A stretch of DNA of 18,155 bases from an uncultured Clostridia bacterium (GCA_934675735.1 CAKURR010000030.1:1-18155); one strand, 5' to 3'; counted from the first letter of the stretch, positions 5,983 to 13,935 are shown. The notes: generated by a model not told the origin, from the sequence alone. Program-made: numbers and translations.

Positions 5983-6993
5983 ATGGAATATACGACTTTG
6001 GGTAAAACCGGTTTGCGGGTGTCGCGCATGGGCTTCGGCGGCATCCCGATTCAGAAGGTGGACGCCGCCGTCACGCGCAAGCTGATGGAGCGGCTTGTCG
6101 AGCGCGGCGTGAATTATATCGATACCGCGCGCGGCTATACGGTCAGCGAAGCCTTTTTGGGCGAGGCACTGGAGGGCGGCCTGCGCGAAAAGTTCGTGCT
6201 GGCGACGAAATCCATGTCGCGCACAAAAGAAGCGATGGCTAAGGATATCGAGACCAGCCTGCACAATCTGCGCACGGATTATATCGATTTGTATCAGATT
6301 CATAATCCGTCCCTCGCGGAGCTGGAGCAGGTGACCGCGCCCGGCGGCGCGCTGGAAGCGTTAATGGAAGCCAAGGCGGCGGGCAAAATCGGCCATATCG
6401 GCGTGACCGCGCACATGGCGGCCGTGTTTGAAAAGGCGCTGACGATGGATTGGGTGGAAACCGTCATGTTCCCCTATAACATCGTCGAAACGCAGGGCGA
6501 GGCGCTGATGCGGAAGTGCCGCGAGCAGAACGTTGGCTTTATCTGCATGAAGCCGATGGCGGGCGGCGCGCTGGAGGATGCGCGGCTGGCGATGCGCTTC
6601 ATCGGGCGCAATGAAAACGTCTCCGTCGTGATTCCGGGCATGTACGACGTGCGCGAAATCGACCAGAACCTCGAGGCGATGGAGGATACCTCCCCGCTGA
6701 CCGAGGCGGAAATCGCGAAGCTCGATACCATCCGCAGCGAATTGGGCACGCAGTTCTGCCGCCGCTGCAACTATTGCCAGCCCTGCACTGCGGGTATCGC
6801 CATCAGCGGCATCTTCGTGCTGGAGGGCTACCTCAACCGCTATGGGCTGGGCGACTGGGCCAAACAGCGCTACGCCGCCATGGGCAAAAAGGCGGGGGAC
6901 TGCGTCGGCTGCGGCGCATGCGAAAAGCGCTGCCCGTATCAGCTGCCGATTCGGCAGATGCTCGCAAGGTGTAAGCGCGAGTTCGGCGCTTAA
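5983..6993 (+). CDS. Aldo/keto reductase with C-terminal 4Fe-4S ferredoxin domain
   Basis: In this 336-residue protein residues 1-~250 form the AKR barrel, with the catalytic tetrad D47 (YIDTAR), Y52, K76 (LATK) and H107 (QIHNP). The tail carries two cysteine clusters: CRRCNYCQPC (259-268) and CVGCGACEKRC (307-317), the latter a classic 4Fe-4S ferredoxin motif. Such fused AKRs are frequent in anaerobic Firmicutes; their physiological substrates are mostly unknown, and the clusters suggest exchange of electrons with ferredoxin. The start follows AGGGAGAG. It is divergent from the tetR-type gene and followed by the hydrogenase, separated by a family A repeat. Confidence 0.93.
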   Translation: MEYTTLGKTGLRVSRMGFGGIPIQKVDAAVTRKLMERLVERGVNYIDTARGYTVSEAFLGEALEGGLREKFVLATKSMSRTKEAMAKDIETSLHNLRTDYIDLYQIHNPSLAELEQVTAPGGALEALMEAKAAGKIGHIGVTAHMAAVFEKALTMDWVETVMFPYNIVETQGEALMRKCREQNVGFICMKPMAGGALEDARLAMRFIGRNENVSVVIPGMYDVREIDQNLEAMEDTSPLTEAEIAKLDTIRSELGTQFCRRCNYCQPCTAGIAISGIFVLEGYLNRYGLGDWAKQRYAAMGKKAGDCVGCGACEKRCPYQLPIRQMLARCKREFGA

Positions 6994-7005
6994 ATTCACG
7001 CGTCC

Positions 7006-7084
7006 CCTTTATCGCAAAGCGATAAAGGCAGTGGGAAATCCAAGAACCTCAGGTTCTTGGTGGGGTTTGGGGCAACGCCCCAAA
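7006..7084 (+). repeat. Intergenic palindromic repeat, family A copy 2 (complete)
   Basis: This copy has all three hairpins: CCTTTATCGC-aaa-GCGATAAAGG (7006-7028), a palindrome with arms CCAAGAACCT/AGGTTCTTGG (7040-7060) and TTTGGGG-caacg-CCCCAAA (7066-7084). GTGGGAAAT and TGGGG link them. It fills the gap between the reductase and the hydrogenase and ends 26 bases before the hydrogenase start. Confidence 0.8.
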
Positions 7085-7110
7085 ATCGTATCCTTTCAGG
7101 GAGGAAATGT

Positions 7111-8589
7111 ATGATCGAGCGTATTGACCGTAAACGCGAGGTGCTCGTCCACGTCGCCAAATATTGCTTTGAAGGCACGCTGGAAGCCCATAAAGAGTTT
7201 ATTCCGCTGGAAATCGTGCCCCACGGAAGCCAGCCCACGCATCGCTGCTGCGTCTACCGCGAGCGCGAGGTGCTGCGTAACCGCGTGGATTGGGCCTGCG
7301 GCCGCGCCTCCGTCTATGACGGCGAAAACCATTATACCTTCACCGACGAGCCTGTCGCCGTCATGAACAGTGCGTGCGAGGGCTGTCCGTTGCAGCGCTA
7401 TACCGTCACCAGCAACTGCCAGCACTGCATGGCCAAACGCTGCCTGCAGGCCTGCCGCTTCGACGCGATTACCATGACCCATCAGGGCGCTATCATCAAT
7501 CCCGATAAGTGCCGCGAGTGCGGCATGTGCGCTCAGGCGTGCCCCTATAACGCCATCGCCGACGCGCGCCGCCCCTGCGTGCGCTCCTGCCCGGTGGATG
7601 CGATTTCCGTCGATAAGAAAAACCGCCGCGCATCCATCGATTACAGCAAGTGCATCTCCTGCGGCAACTGCACCGTCGCCTGCCCGTTCTCGGCGATTTC
7701 CGACGTGTCGATGATTACGGATGTCATTGAAGCGATTCGCAACGAGAGCAAGGAGGTTTACGCCTGCTTCGCGCCCTCCATCGAGGGCCAGTTCGGCGGC
7801 GTGAGCGTGGGCGAGATGATCAAGGCGCTCCAGCGCCTGGGCTTCACCGACGCGATGGAGGTCTCCCTCGGCGCGGACGCGACGGCCTATTACGAGGCCC
7901 AAGAGGCCAAAGAGGTCGCGCGCGAGGGCGGCCACATGACCACCAGCTGCTGCCCCGCTTTCTATAACATGGTTGCCAAGCATTACCCGATGCTGCTCGA
8001 TAAGGTCAGCCACACCGTCTCCCCGATGGTGGCGACGGCCCGCTTCATCAAAAAGCAGCACCCGAACGCGACGGTCGTGTTTATCGGCCCGTGCATCGCC
8101 AAAAAGAGCGAGGTCAAGCGTTATAAGGACGCGGGCAAGGTCGGCGCGGATTATGTGCTGACGTTCGACGAGCTGTATGCCATGTTTGAGGCGAAGAATA
8201 TCGACCCCGAAGCGATGGCTTCCGGCGGCGTGCAGCAGGGCAGCAAATACGGCAAGAACTTCGCGACTGCCGGCGGCGTGGCCGCGGCGGTGCAGGAGGT
8301 GCTCGCCGAAGAGAAATTCGACATGCCCGTCAGCTGCATGAAGTGTTCCGGCGCGGCGGAGTGCAAAAAGGCGCTGCTGCTGCTGCGCGTGGGCAAGCTC
8401 AACGAGACCATGATTGAAGGCATGGCCTGCGAGGGCGGCTGCGTCAACGGCCCGGCGAAAATCACCGACCCGCGCGAGAGTTTCGGCATGCGCAAACAGC
8501 TCATGCTCAGCGCGGACGACCGCAGCATCGCCGATAATCTGGAGATGAGCGGCTTTAAGGATATCGATATGAAGGACGGAAGGGACTGA
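7111..8589 (+). CDS. [FeFe] hydrogenase, group B, monomeric
   Basis: This 492-residue protein interconverts protons and H2 using ferredoxin-type electrons in the cytoplasm. The N-terminal cysteine sets are C103/106/111/115, C134/137/140/144, C156/160 and C181/184/187/191, i.e. ferredoxin-like 4Fe-4S clusters. The H-cluster motifs follow: TSCCPAF (278-284), GPCIAKKSE (326-334) and MACEGGCVNGPA (438-449), supplying ligands C280 or C281, C328, C440 and C444. The N-terminal SACEGCPLQRYTVTSNCQHC stretch is characteristic of group B enzymes, whose role is poorly known. No maturases (HydE, F, G) occur here. The start ATG 7111 follows GGGAGGAAA; a longer frame from 7057 would begin inside the repeat. 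Confidence 0.93.
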   Translation: MIERIDRKREVLVHVAKYCFEGTLEAHKEFIPLEIVPHGSQPTHRCCVYREREVLRNRVDWACGRASVYDGENHYTFTDEPVAVMNSACEGCPLQRYTVTSNCQHCMAKRCLQACRFDAITMTHQGAIINPDKCRECGMCAQACPYNAIADARRPCVRSCPVDAISVDKKNRRASIDYSKCISCGNCTVACPFSAISDVSMITDVIEAIRNESKEVYACFAPSIEGQFGGVSVGEMIKALQRLGFTDAMEVSLGADATAYYEAQEAKEVAREGGHMTTSCCPAFYNMVAKHYPMLLDKVSHTVSPMVATARFIKKQHPNATVVFIGPCIAKKSEVKRYKDAGKVGADYVLTFDELYAMFEAKNIDPEAMASGGVQQGSKYGKNFATAGGVAAAVQEVLAEEKFDMPVSCMKCSGAAECKKALLLLRVGKLNETMIEGMACEGGCVNGPAKITDPRESFGMRKQLMLSADDRSIADNLEMSGFKDIDMKDGRD

Positions 8590-8663
8590 GCGGACGCGGC
8601 AGAAACCCCAAAAACGGGCGAACCGATGCGGGGACGCGCCGTGCCCTTCCGGAAAGGAAAACC

Positions 8664-10166
8664 ATGAAAACCATCAAAAAAGCGCTTCCGCTGCTCTGCG
8701 TGCTGCTGTGGGCGCTGCTGCTCGCGCCGTTTTTCCTCGGCGCGGGGGCGGCGCATCCGGCGACGGATGATTTCACCTTCGCCGTCTATACTCATCCGAC
8801 ATGGGTGCAGACCGGAAGCGTGCTGCACGTGCTCAAGGACGCGGTCAGCTATGCTTTGCGCACCTGGCGCGACTGGCAGGGCACGGTCACGGGCGTGCTG
8901 ATTATGGCGCTCAACCCCGCAGTGTTTTCCATCGAGCATTACGGCGCGCATGTTTTTGCGCTGCTGGGGCTGATTCTGCTGGGAACGGGCGCGTTTTTGC
9001 GGCATTTTCTCAAGAAGCGGCTGGGCCTGCCGTGGCGCGCGGCGTTCTTGGCGCTTTCCGCCGTGCAGCTGATGTTTCTGCCGGATATCGTGGAGGGCGT
9101 GTTCTGGTTCAACGGCGCGTGGTTTTACATGGGCGCGCAGGCCGTCGCGCTGATGGCGCTTGCGCTGGGGGACAGCCTGAGCGAGCGGCCCGTCCGCGGC
9201 GCGAAAACGCTGCTCGGCTTTGCGCTCTGCTGGGCACTGCTCTTTGCGCTGGGCATGGATAACTATATCACCGCGATGATGACGGCGGCGGCGCTGCTGA
9301 TGCTCGCCCTGTGGCGGCTGGCGGCGCGGGAGAAGGGCGCGGCGCTCCGCACGGCGCTGCTGCTCGTGCCCATCGGCGCGGGGTTGCTGCTTTCGGTGAT
9401 TGCCCCGGGCAACAGCGTGCGCATGGCGACGGACGGCGCGCATGAAAGCGGGCTTGCCTATCTGCTGGCTTCCGTCGGCTGGACGCTGCGCGACGCGGTG
9501 AAATACATCGTGCGGTTCATGCTCAAAACGCCGCTTTTGGCGCTGTTGCTGCTGGCCCTGCCGACGGCGAGCCGCCGCCTGAACACGCACGGGGAGACGG
9601 GCGCACGCATGCCGAAAGCGGGCTTTGTGCTGGCGGGCGGCTATCTGATGCTCTGCGCGATGATTATTCCGCACATGTATTCCTCAGGCTATGCGGGCTC
9701 GGGGCGCGTCATCAACATGTATCACAGCTATGTGGTGCTGTTCATGCCGATTGTGCTGGCGATGGTGCTGATGCGGGTGAAGCCCGAGCGGCGCGCGCGG
9801 CTGGCGGCGGGGCGCGGGCAGGCGGCGTGCTATGCGCTTTCGGCGCTGGCGTTTGCGGTCTGTCTGCTGGGCGGCCAGCTGGGCAATTACGAGAAGCTGG
9901 TGAGCGACCAGCTCGACGGCACGCAGAATGCGTACATCGCGCAGTTTGAGCGCGAATATGCGCTCTGCGAGGCGGCGGGCGCGGAGGACGACGTGATTCT
10001 GCCCGCGTGGACGGTGCAGACGGTGACGGGCAAGCCCACGGCCTACGAGGATGCGCAGATGTGGACGAACGAATCGATGGCGCAGTACTTCGGCGTGAAG
10101 AGCGTGTGCGTGGGGGAGGACGGGGGAGACGCTGGTGCGCTGCCCCAAACCCCGGAAGGGAACTGA
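8664..10166 (+). CDS. Polytopic membrane protein, DUF6056-like
   Basis: This 500-residue protein has about ten hydrophobic segments, starting with LLCVLLWALLLAPFFLGAGA. An extracytoplasmic ATDDFTFAVYTH stretch follows segment 1, then TWRDWQGTVTG. The aspartate pair after the first helix and the WQG motif resemble DUF6056 proteins, thought to have a GT-C glycosyltransferase-like fold; that link is from memory of the family and the function is unknown. AAAGGA precedes the start. It lies 74 bases after the hydrogenase with no terminator between, so co-transcription is possible. The last dozen codons run into a family A repeat, and the TGA stop (10164-10166) lies at the centre of that palindrome. 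Confidence 0.7.
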   Translation: MKTIKKALPLLCVLLWALLLAPFFLGAGAAHPATDDFTFAVYTHPTWVQTGSVLHVLKDAVSYALRTWRDWQGTVTGVLIMALNPAVFSIEHYGAHVFALLGLILLGTGAFLRHFLKKRLGLPWRAAFLALSAVQLMFLPDIVEGVFWFNGAWFYMGAQAVALMALALGDSLSERPVRGAKTLLGFALCWALLFALGMDNYITAMMTAAALLMLALWRLAAREKGAALRTALLLVPIGAGLLLSVIAPGNSVRMATDGAHESGLAYLLASVGWTLRDAVKYIVRFMLKTPLLALLLLALPTASRRLNTHGETGARMPKAGFVLAGGYLMLCAMIIPHMYSSGYAGSGRVINMYHSYVVLFMPIVLAMVLMRVKPERRARLAAGRGQAACYALSALAFAVCLLGGQLGNYEKLVSDQLDGTQNAYIAQFEREYALCEAAGAEDDVILPAWTVQTVTGKPTAYEDAQMWTNESMAQYFGVKSVCVGEDGGDAGALPQTPEGN

Positions 10167-10175
10167 GTTCCCTTC
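10138..10175 (-). repeat. Family A repeat, inverted copy overlapping a gene end
   Basis: The palindrome has arms GAAGGGAACT/AGTTCCCTTC (10155-10175). Read on the minus strand it is followed by CGGGGTTTGGGGCAGCG, matching the family A linker and third module, though the closing arm is degenerate. The upstream membrane-protein gene ends inside it. Confidence 0.65.
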
Positions 10176-10187
10176 ACCTTCCGCCTT

Positions 10188-10295
10188 CCTGTATCGCTTT
10201 GCGATACAGGAAAACGATAGAATGTGGATATCAGAATGTTAAGAGGGAAGTCCAGAAACCTCAGGTTTCTGGCAGGGTTTGGGACGGAGTCCCAA
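10188..10295 (+). repeat. Intergenic palindromic repeat, family A copy 3
   Basis: First hairpin CCTGTATCGC-ttt-GCGATACAGG (10188-10210), about 40 bases of spacer, palindrome arms CCAGAAACCT/AGGTTTCTGG (10252-10272), and third hairpin TTGGGAC-gga-GTCCCAA (10279-10295). It lies between the membrane-protein gene and the acetyltransferase gene, ending 22 bases before the latter. No terminator or clear promoter was found in the gap. Confidence 0.78.
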
Positions 10296-10317
10296 GCGTT
10301 TCCCCCAAGGAGGCACT

Positions 10318-10797
10318 ATGCTGGAACTCAAGAAAATAGACAGAAAGAACGTCTGGCAGGTTGCGCGGCTCAAGGTCAAGCGCGCACAGGCGGATTACGT
10401 GGCTTCCAATATCGAGAGCATGCTGGAGGCGCTCGCGACCCGCGAAGAGGGCGGCGTGGCCGAGCCGTTTGCGCTGTATGACGGCGCGGCGCTCGTCGGT
10501 TTCGCGATGATTGGCTACGGGGATTTGCCGAACGAAGAAAACCCGTCGATTTCCGCGGGCAATTACTGCCTTTGGCGGCTGATGATTGACGAGCGCTGGC
10601 AGGGGCGCGGCTATGGTAAGCAGGCGATTGAAAAGGTCGTCGAATACGTCCGCACCAAGCCCTTCGGCGAGGCGGAAACCTGTTGGCTGTCCTATGATCC
10701 GGATAACCAAAGGCTCAAGAAGCTGTTCAACGCTTTCGGCTTTGTGGAAACGGGCGAGATGGACGGCGAAGAGGCCATCGCGGCGCTCAAGCTGTGA
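10318..10797 (+). CDS. GNAT-family N-acetyltransferase (diamine/polyamine type)
   Basis: This 159-residue protein has the acetyl-CoA-binding motif A at residues 87-104: RLMIDERWQGRGYGKQAI, with the Q-x-x-G-x-G/A loop. The NYCLWRLMIDERWQGRGYG pattern and the C-terminal SYDPDNQRLKKLFNAFGF resemble spermine/spermidine acetyltransferases of the BltD group, so an amine substrate is likely; the exact one is uncertain. The start ATG 10318 has AAGGAGG six bases upstream, while an upstream frame opening at 10279 lies in the repeat. It is followed by the deacetylase gene after only 14 bases, so the two probably form an operon. Confidence 0.88.
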   Translation: MLELKKIDRKNVWQVARLKVKRAQADYVASNIESMLEALATREEGGVAEPFALYDGAALVGFAMIGYGDLPNEENPSISAGNYCLWRLMIDERWQGRGYGKQAIEKVVEYVRTKPFGEAETCWLSYDPDNQRLKKLFNAFGFVETGEMDGEEAIAALKL

Positions 10798-10811
10798 GCA
10801 GGGGAGAAGCG

Positions 10812-11975
10812 ATGAAAAGAATCGGGTTTCTGCTTCTGGCGCTGGCGCTGCTGCTTCCCGCCTGTGCGTCTGCGCAGGAAGCAAAGGAGCTGACGGCGGA
10901 CTGCGTCATCACCTCCGGTCATGTCCGAACGACGGCCGCGCACGACAACGACTACGCGACGGCCTGGCGCAGCGAGCGGGTCAGAAGGCCGTATCTGGAA
11001 TTTCGGCTGCCCGAGGGCGAAACGGCGGGCTGGCTGTATGTCTGCTTTGCTGAAATGCCCCGGTCATGGGCGGTTGAGGAAAAAATCGACGGCAAGTGGC
11101 AGGTCGTCGCCGACGGCAGCGCGGATTACATCCACGCGCTGGTTGAGTTGAACGGGCAGAACTGCTTCCGCATCGTGGAAAATTCGGGCATCACCACGCG
11201 GCTCAAGCTGAACGAGGTCTTTGTGTTCGGTGCGGGCGATCTGCCCGACTGGGTGCAGCGATGGCAGCCGACGGCGGAAAAGGCCGATTTGCTCGTGCTG
11301 GCGACCCATCCGGACGACGAGCTGATTTTCTTCGGCGGCGCGATTCCGACCTATGCGGTCGAGCGACAGAAAAACGTCGTTGTGGCCTACATGAGCTATG
11401 CCAACGCCGCGCGGCGAAGCGAGCTGCTCAACGGCCTTTGGCACATGGGCGTGCGCAATTATCCCGTCATCGGCACGTTCGGCGATTCCTATTCCACCAA
11501 CATGGCCGAAATGTATGACCGCTGGGGGAAGGAAAAGGTGCGCAAATATGTCATGGGCCTGATTCGCCAATATAAGCCCGACGTTATGGTCACCCACGAC
11601 AGGGGCGGCGAATACGGCCACGGCGCGCACAAGGTCACATCCGACGCGAGCGTTTACTGCGTGGAAAACGCGGCGGATGCATCCGTTCTGCCCGCGCTGG
11701 CGGAGGAATACGGCACGTGGACGGTTCAAAAGCTCTATCTGCACATGGGCGACGAAAACGTCATCCATATGGATTGGAACGTGCCGCTGGCGCGCATGGG
11801 CGGCAGGACGGGCGAACAGCTCGCGCAGGAAGCGTTTCTGCTGCATGTCACCCAGCAAAAGACGAGCTATGTCGTCACTGACGAGGGGAAAACGGGCAAC
11901 GCCCAATTTTCGCTCGTGTATACCACGGTCGGGCCGGACAGCGTCGGCGGGGATTTCTTTGAAAACGTGGAATGA
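10812..11975 (+). CDS. Secreted PIG-L (LmbE) family deacetylase
   Basis: This 387-residue protein has signal peptide MKRIGFLLLALALLLPACASA (cleavage likely after ASA; a lipobox-like LPAC also exists). Residues ~25-140 look like a discoidin/F5-8C-type beta domain (HDNDYATAWRSE...YLEFRLPEGE). Residues ~155-350 form the PIG-L domain with zinc motif HPDDE (166-170) and EYGHGAHK (267-274), supplying H166, D169 and H270 or H273. The family removes N-acetyl groups from GlcNAc-type substrates, so an extracellular sugar is plausible (inference). Start ATG 10812 follows GGGGAGA. It is paired with the GNAT gene and ends at a strong terminator. Confidence 0.88.
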   Translation: MKRIGFLLLALALLLPACASAQEAKELTADCVITSGHVRTTAAHDNDYATAWRSERVRRPYLEFRLPEGETAGWLYVCFAEMPRSWAVEEKIDGKWQVVADGSADYIHALVELNGQNCFRIVENSGITTRLKLNEVFVFGAGDLPDWVQRWQPTAEKADLLVLATHPDDELIFFGGAIPTYAVERQKNVVVAYMSYANAARRSELLNGLWHMGVRNYPVIGTFGDSYSTNMAEMYDRWGKEKVRKYVMGLIRQYKPDVMVTHDRGGEYGHGAHKVTSDASVYCVENAADASVLPALAEEYGTWTVQKLYLHMGDENVIHMDWNVPLARMGGRTGEQLAQEAFLLHVTQQKTSYVVTDEGKTGNAQFSLVYTTVGPDSVGGDFFENVE

Positions 11976-12003
11976 CGCGCCGAATACCGAATCGAACATC
12001 AAT

Positions 12004-12069
12004 AAAAAAGCTGCTGTATCATCCTTTAGACCGATAATCGGGCGGGAGAGGATGAGCAGCAGCTTTTTT
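12004..12069 (+). terminator. Terminator after the deacetylase gene
   Basis: AAAAAAGCTGCTG (12004-12016) pairs with CAGCAGCTTTTTT (12057-12069). An inner ATCCT/AGGAT pair sits within the large loop. It ends the GNAT-deacetylase unit. Confidence 0.88.
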
Positions 12070-12119
12070 GAGTTGTTATTGATGAATGAGCAAAAAAGCA
12101 AATTCCGCATAAAGCGCGG

Positions 12120-12148
12120 ACGCGCACTCGTGAAACGGGCGCGTTTTT
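12120..12148 (+). terminator. Possible second terminator
   Basis: ACGCGC (12120-12125) pairs with GCGCGT (12139-12144), followed by T bases to 12148. It lies in the gap 12070-12242 between convergent genes. Nothing else is recognised in that gap. Confidence 0.4.
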
Positions 12149-12242
12149 CACAGAAAAAGGACAGCGCCCTGCGCGCCCCTACAATGGGTGGTCGTCTATC
12201 GAATGTGTGCGGATTTTCGGATTCGCTCATTTGGAATTGCCG

Positions 12243-12728
12243 TTATTGCTTGTCATACGGCTTAAAAATGACTTCCTGCTTTTCAAAATCGATAAACAGC
12301 TGATAGGCGTAGTTATCCAGACTGGTATCCCAGATTTCCACGAATTTCGGCGTGACCTCAATCAAAATTTCCGTATCCTCGTGGGAATACTTATTGTAGC
12401 TGCCCCACAGATACTTCTTGTAGAGCGTCTCGAACGTGCGGCCCGGCTCATCGACGACAAGGCCCTTGTTTTCCGCCACGCCTTCGACCTGCACGCCGCT
12501 CCAGCAGAGCGCGACGTTCGGGTTTTCAAAGAGCTGCTGGGTCTTGCGGAAATTTTTATCCGTCTTGAAGTAGATTTTGTTGTTGTAGAACAGGCAGCTC
12601 ACGTTGCGCACCATCACATGTGTGCCCACCGCGCTGGCCAGCGCCATGATTTTGCTGTCGCCGAGCTTTTCAAACATCCGCGCGACGGCCTGTTCGAAGG
12701 TCAGGTTTTGTTCTTTGCTGAATTGCAT
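12243..12728 (-). CDS. Pyridoxamine 5'-phosphate oxidase-like flavoprotein
   Basis: This 161-residue split-barrel protein belongs to the PNPOx-like superfamily, which binds FMN or F420 as a dimer. Visible pattern: KIMALASAVGTHVMVRNVS, then NNKIYFKTDKNFRKTQQLFE and NVALCWSGVQVEGVAE, the strands that form the flavin pocket. It is shorter than true PdxH (about 210 residues) and lacks its C-terminal region, so the substrate is unknown. AAGGAG lies about ten bases upstream of the ATG. It follows ribU on the same strand after about 100 bases holding a large hairpin, so supply of flavin by RibU may be linked to this flavoprotein (inference). Confidence 0.85.
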   Translation of the reverse strand: MQFSKEQNLTFEQAVARMFEKLGDSKIMALASAVGTHVMVRNVSCLFYNNKIYFKTDKNFRKTQQLFENPNVALCWSGVQVEGVAENKGLVVDEPGRTFETLYKKYLWGSYNKYSHEDTEILIEVTPKFVEIWDTSLDNYAYQLFIDFEKQEVIFKPYDKQ

Positions 12729-12756
12729 GGTGATGTCTCTCCTTTATGGTTTATGT

Positions 12757-12825
12757 ACCCTTCCACCGCTCACGCGGCCCCCCCTCCCCTTTTAAGGGGA
12801 GGGGGGCCGCAGATGGCGGAAGGGT
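12757..12825. repeat. Large intergenic palindrome (element D)
   Basis: Outer arms ACCCTTCC (12757-12764) and GGAAGGGT (12818-12825) enclose a very GC-rich hairpin from GCGG at 12774 to CCGC at 12810, about 17 pairs with one extra C bulged. No T-run follows on either strand, so it is not a standard terminator. It sits between ribU and the flavoprotein gene and could act as an RNA-stabilising or attenuating hairpin. Confidence 0.7.
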
Positions 12826-12830
12826 TACGA

Positions 12831-13436
12831 TTAGCCAATCATAGCGAACTTCTTGAGCGGCACGCTGATTTTCTTATACAGCAGCATCGCCAGAATCGAG
12901 GTCACGCTGAACGAAATCACATTGAACGGCACGATGGAAAACGCGACCATCGTCGGCACGCTCGTAATCCACGGATTGACGGCGGTGCACATCTGCACAA
13001 TCGCCGCCCAGTCCATGCCGTAGAGTGCCATATACGCGGGGAAAATCAGGAACACGTTGGTCAGCACCGCGACAATCACGCCGCAGACCGTGCCGAGCGC
13101 CAGCCCGACCGCCGCGCCGTGTTTGGTTCTGTGCTTCTGGTAATACAGCACGGCGGGCAGGGCATAGGCCGTGCAGAGCAGGAACTTCTGCACCTCGCCC
13201 GTGAACATCGAGGACGTGCCCTTGAACACCAGCTTGAGCAGCACCTTCACCGCGATGATTTCCACCGCGCCGACCGGGCCGAGCACGAAGCCGCCGATTA
13301 AGTCCGGCAGGGCGGAAAGGTCGAAATCCGCGAACGGCGAGAGCACCGGCACGGAGAAGCTGAAATACATCAGCACGAAGGAGACTGCGCCCATCATGGC
13401 GGCGAGGGTCAGGCGGCGGGTTTGGTTGCGTTTCAT
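12831..13436 (-). CDS. ribU: Riboflavin ECF transporter S component RibU
   Basis: This 201-residue membrane protein has about six hydrophobic segments. RRLTLAAMMGAVSFVLMYFS at the N-terminus contains the conserved S-component AAMMGA helix that contacts EcfT. The ADFDLSALPDLIGGFVLGP stretch and KGTSSMFTGEVQKFL are RibU hallmarks. It binds riboflavin outside the cell and works with the shared EcfA/A'/T module, which is not in this window. Start ATG 13436 follows GGGAGGAAAT; an upstream frame from 13547 would run through the riboswitch terminator and is not credible. Expression is controlled by the upstream FMN riboswitch. Confidence 0.93.
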   Translation of the reverse strand: MKRNQTRRLTLAAMMGAVSFVLMYFSFSVPVLSPFADFDLSALPDLIGGFVLGPVGAVEIIAVKVLLKLVFKGTSSMFTGEVQKFLLCTAYALPAVLYYQKHRTKHGAAVGLALGTVCGVIVAVLTNVFLIFPAYMALYGMDWAAIVQMCTAVNPWITSVPTMVAFSIVPFNVISFSVTSILAMLLYKKISVPLKKFAMIG

Positions 13437-13456
13437 GGTTATTTCCTCCCGAAAGT

Positions 13457-13496
13457 AAAAAATTCCCGAAGCCAAACAAGAGATTGGCCTCGGGAA
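13457..13496 (-). terminator. Riboswitch terminator upstream of ribU
   Basis: On the minus strand TTCCCGAGGCCAA pairs with TTTGGCTTCGGGAA and runs into TTTTTT. It lies between the FMN aptamer and the ribU start, the expression platform for transcription attenuation. Confidence 0.88.
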
Positions 13497-13548
13497 ATCC
13501 ATTCTTCCAGTATGGCAAACAGCCACGCCGCAAAAAGCGGATAACACG

Positions 13549-13675
13549 TTCGTCTTTTCCCATCCGGACTGTCACCGTCGGTTCTGGAATTGCACCAGAT
13601 CGGCCCAAGATTGCTCAAGGGTTCATGGACTATACCATCGGTAGGGATTTTCACCCTGCCCCAAAGACCATTCAG
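13549..13675 (-). ncRNA. FMN riboswitch (RFN element)
   Basis: The minus strand shows the conserved RFN blocks in order: GGGGCAGGGTGAAAATCCC, TACCGATGGTATAGTCCATG, GATCTGGTGCAATTCCAGA, ACCGACGGTGACAGTCCGG and ATGGGAAAAGACG. FMN binding is known to favour termination, so riboflavin uptake falls when FMN is plentiful. It is followed by a terminator and ribU, which fits exactly. Confidence 0.96.
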
Positions 13676-13692
13676 TTTTGAACTTCACCTAT

Positions 13693-13721
13693 ACTGTAAT
13701 CCCGTGTGAGAAGTTTGTCAA
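13693..13721 (-). promoter_or_regulatory. Promoter of the FMN riboswitch-ribU transcript
   Basis: On the minus strand a perfect TTGACA (13721-13716), 17 bases, then TACAGT (13698-13693), about 20 bases before the aptamer begins. Confidence 0.65.
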
Positions 13722-13810
13722 GCGTCTTTTTTGGAAAAAGGATGCAGTTTTGAAAGGCTGGTTATAGAAAGAACTTTTTTTCTGCGCGAAGTGGAACGGC
13801 TGCGCTTTGA

Positions 13811-13935
13811 TGACGTTTCAATCGTAGGCTGCTTTGCAGCCTGCTCTGAAACTTTGTTTCTTGTAAAGGATACCGGGCTACCGCCCGGACCTGTTTGGGG
13901 GATAATCCCCCAAACCCCTGCTTCGCTTCGCGGCG
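13811..13935 (+). repeat. Intergenic hairpin repeat, family B copy 1
   Basis: Hairpins in order: GTTTCA...TGAAAC (13815-13852) enclosing GGCTGC-ttt-GCAGCC; CCGGGC-tacc-GCCCGG (13873-13888); TTTGGGGG-ataat-CCCCCAAA (13894-13914); then CCCCTGCTTCGCTTCGCGGC. The second copy at 15081-15247 has the same layout with covarying stems. It lies downstream of map and upstream of the ribU promoter; the rest of 13722-14011 holds nothing else recognised. Confidence 0.75.

Noticed and set aside
8151..9674. A 507-residue minus-strand open frame
   Set aside because: It is antisense to the hydrogenase and membrane-protein genes, with the Arg/Gln/His-rich composition typical of a shadow frame in GC-rich DNA.
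12207..13301. A 364-residue plus-strand frame across the flavoprotein and ribU region
   Set aside because: It is antisense to both minus-strand genes and to hairpin D; the minus-strand products match known families and the riboswitch fixes the direction.
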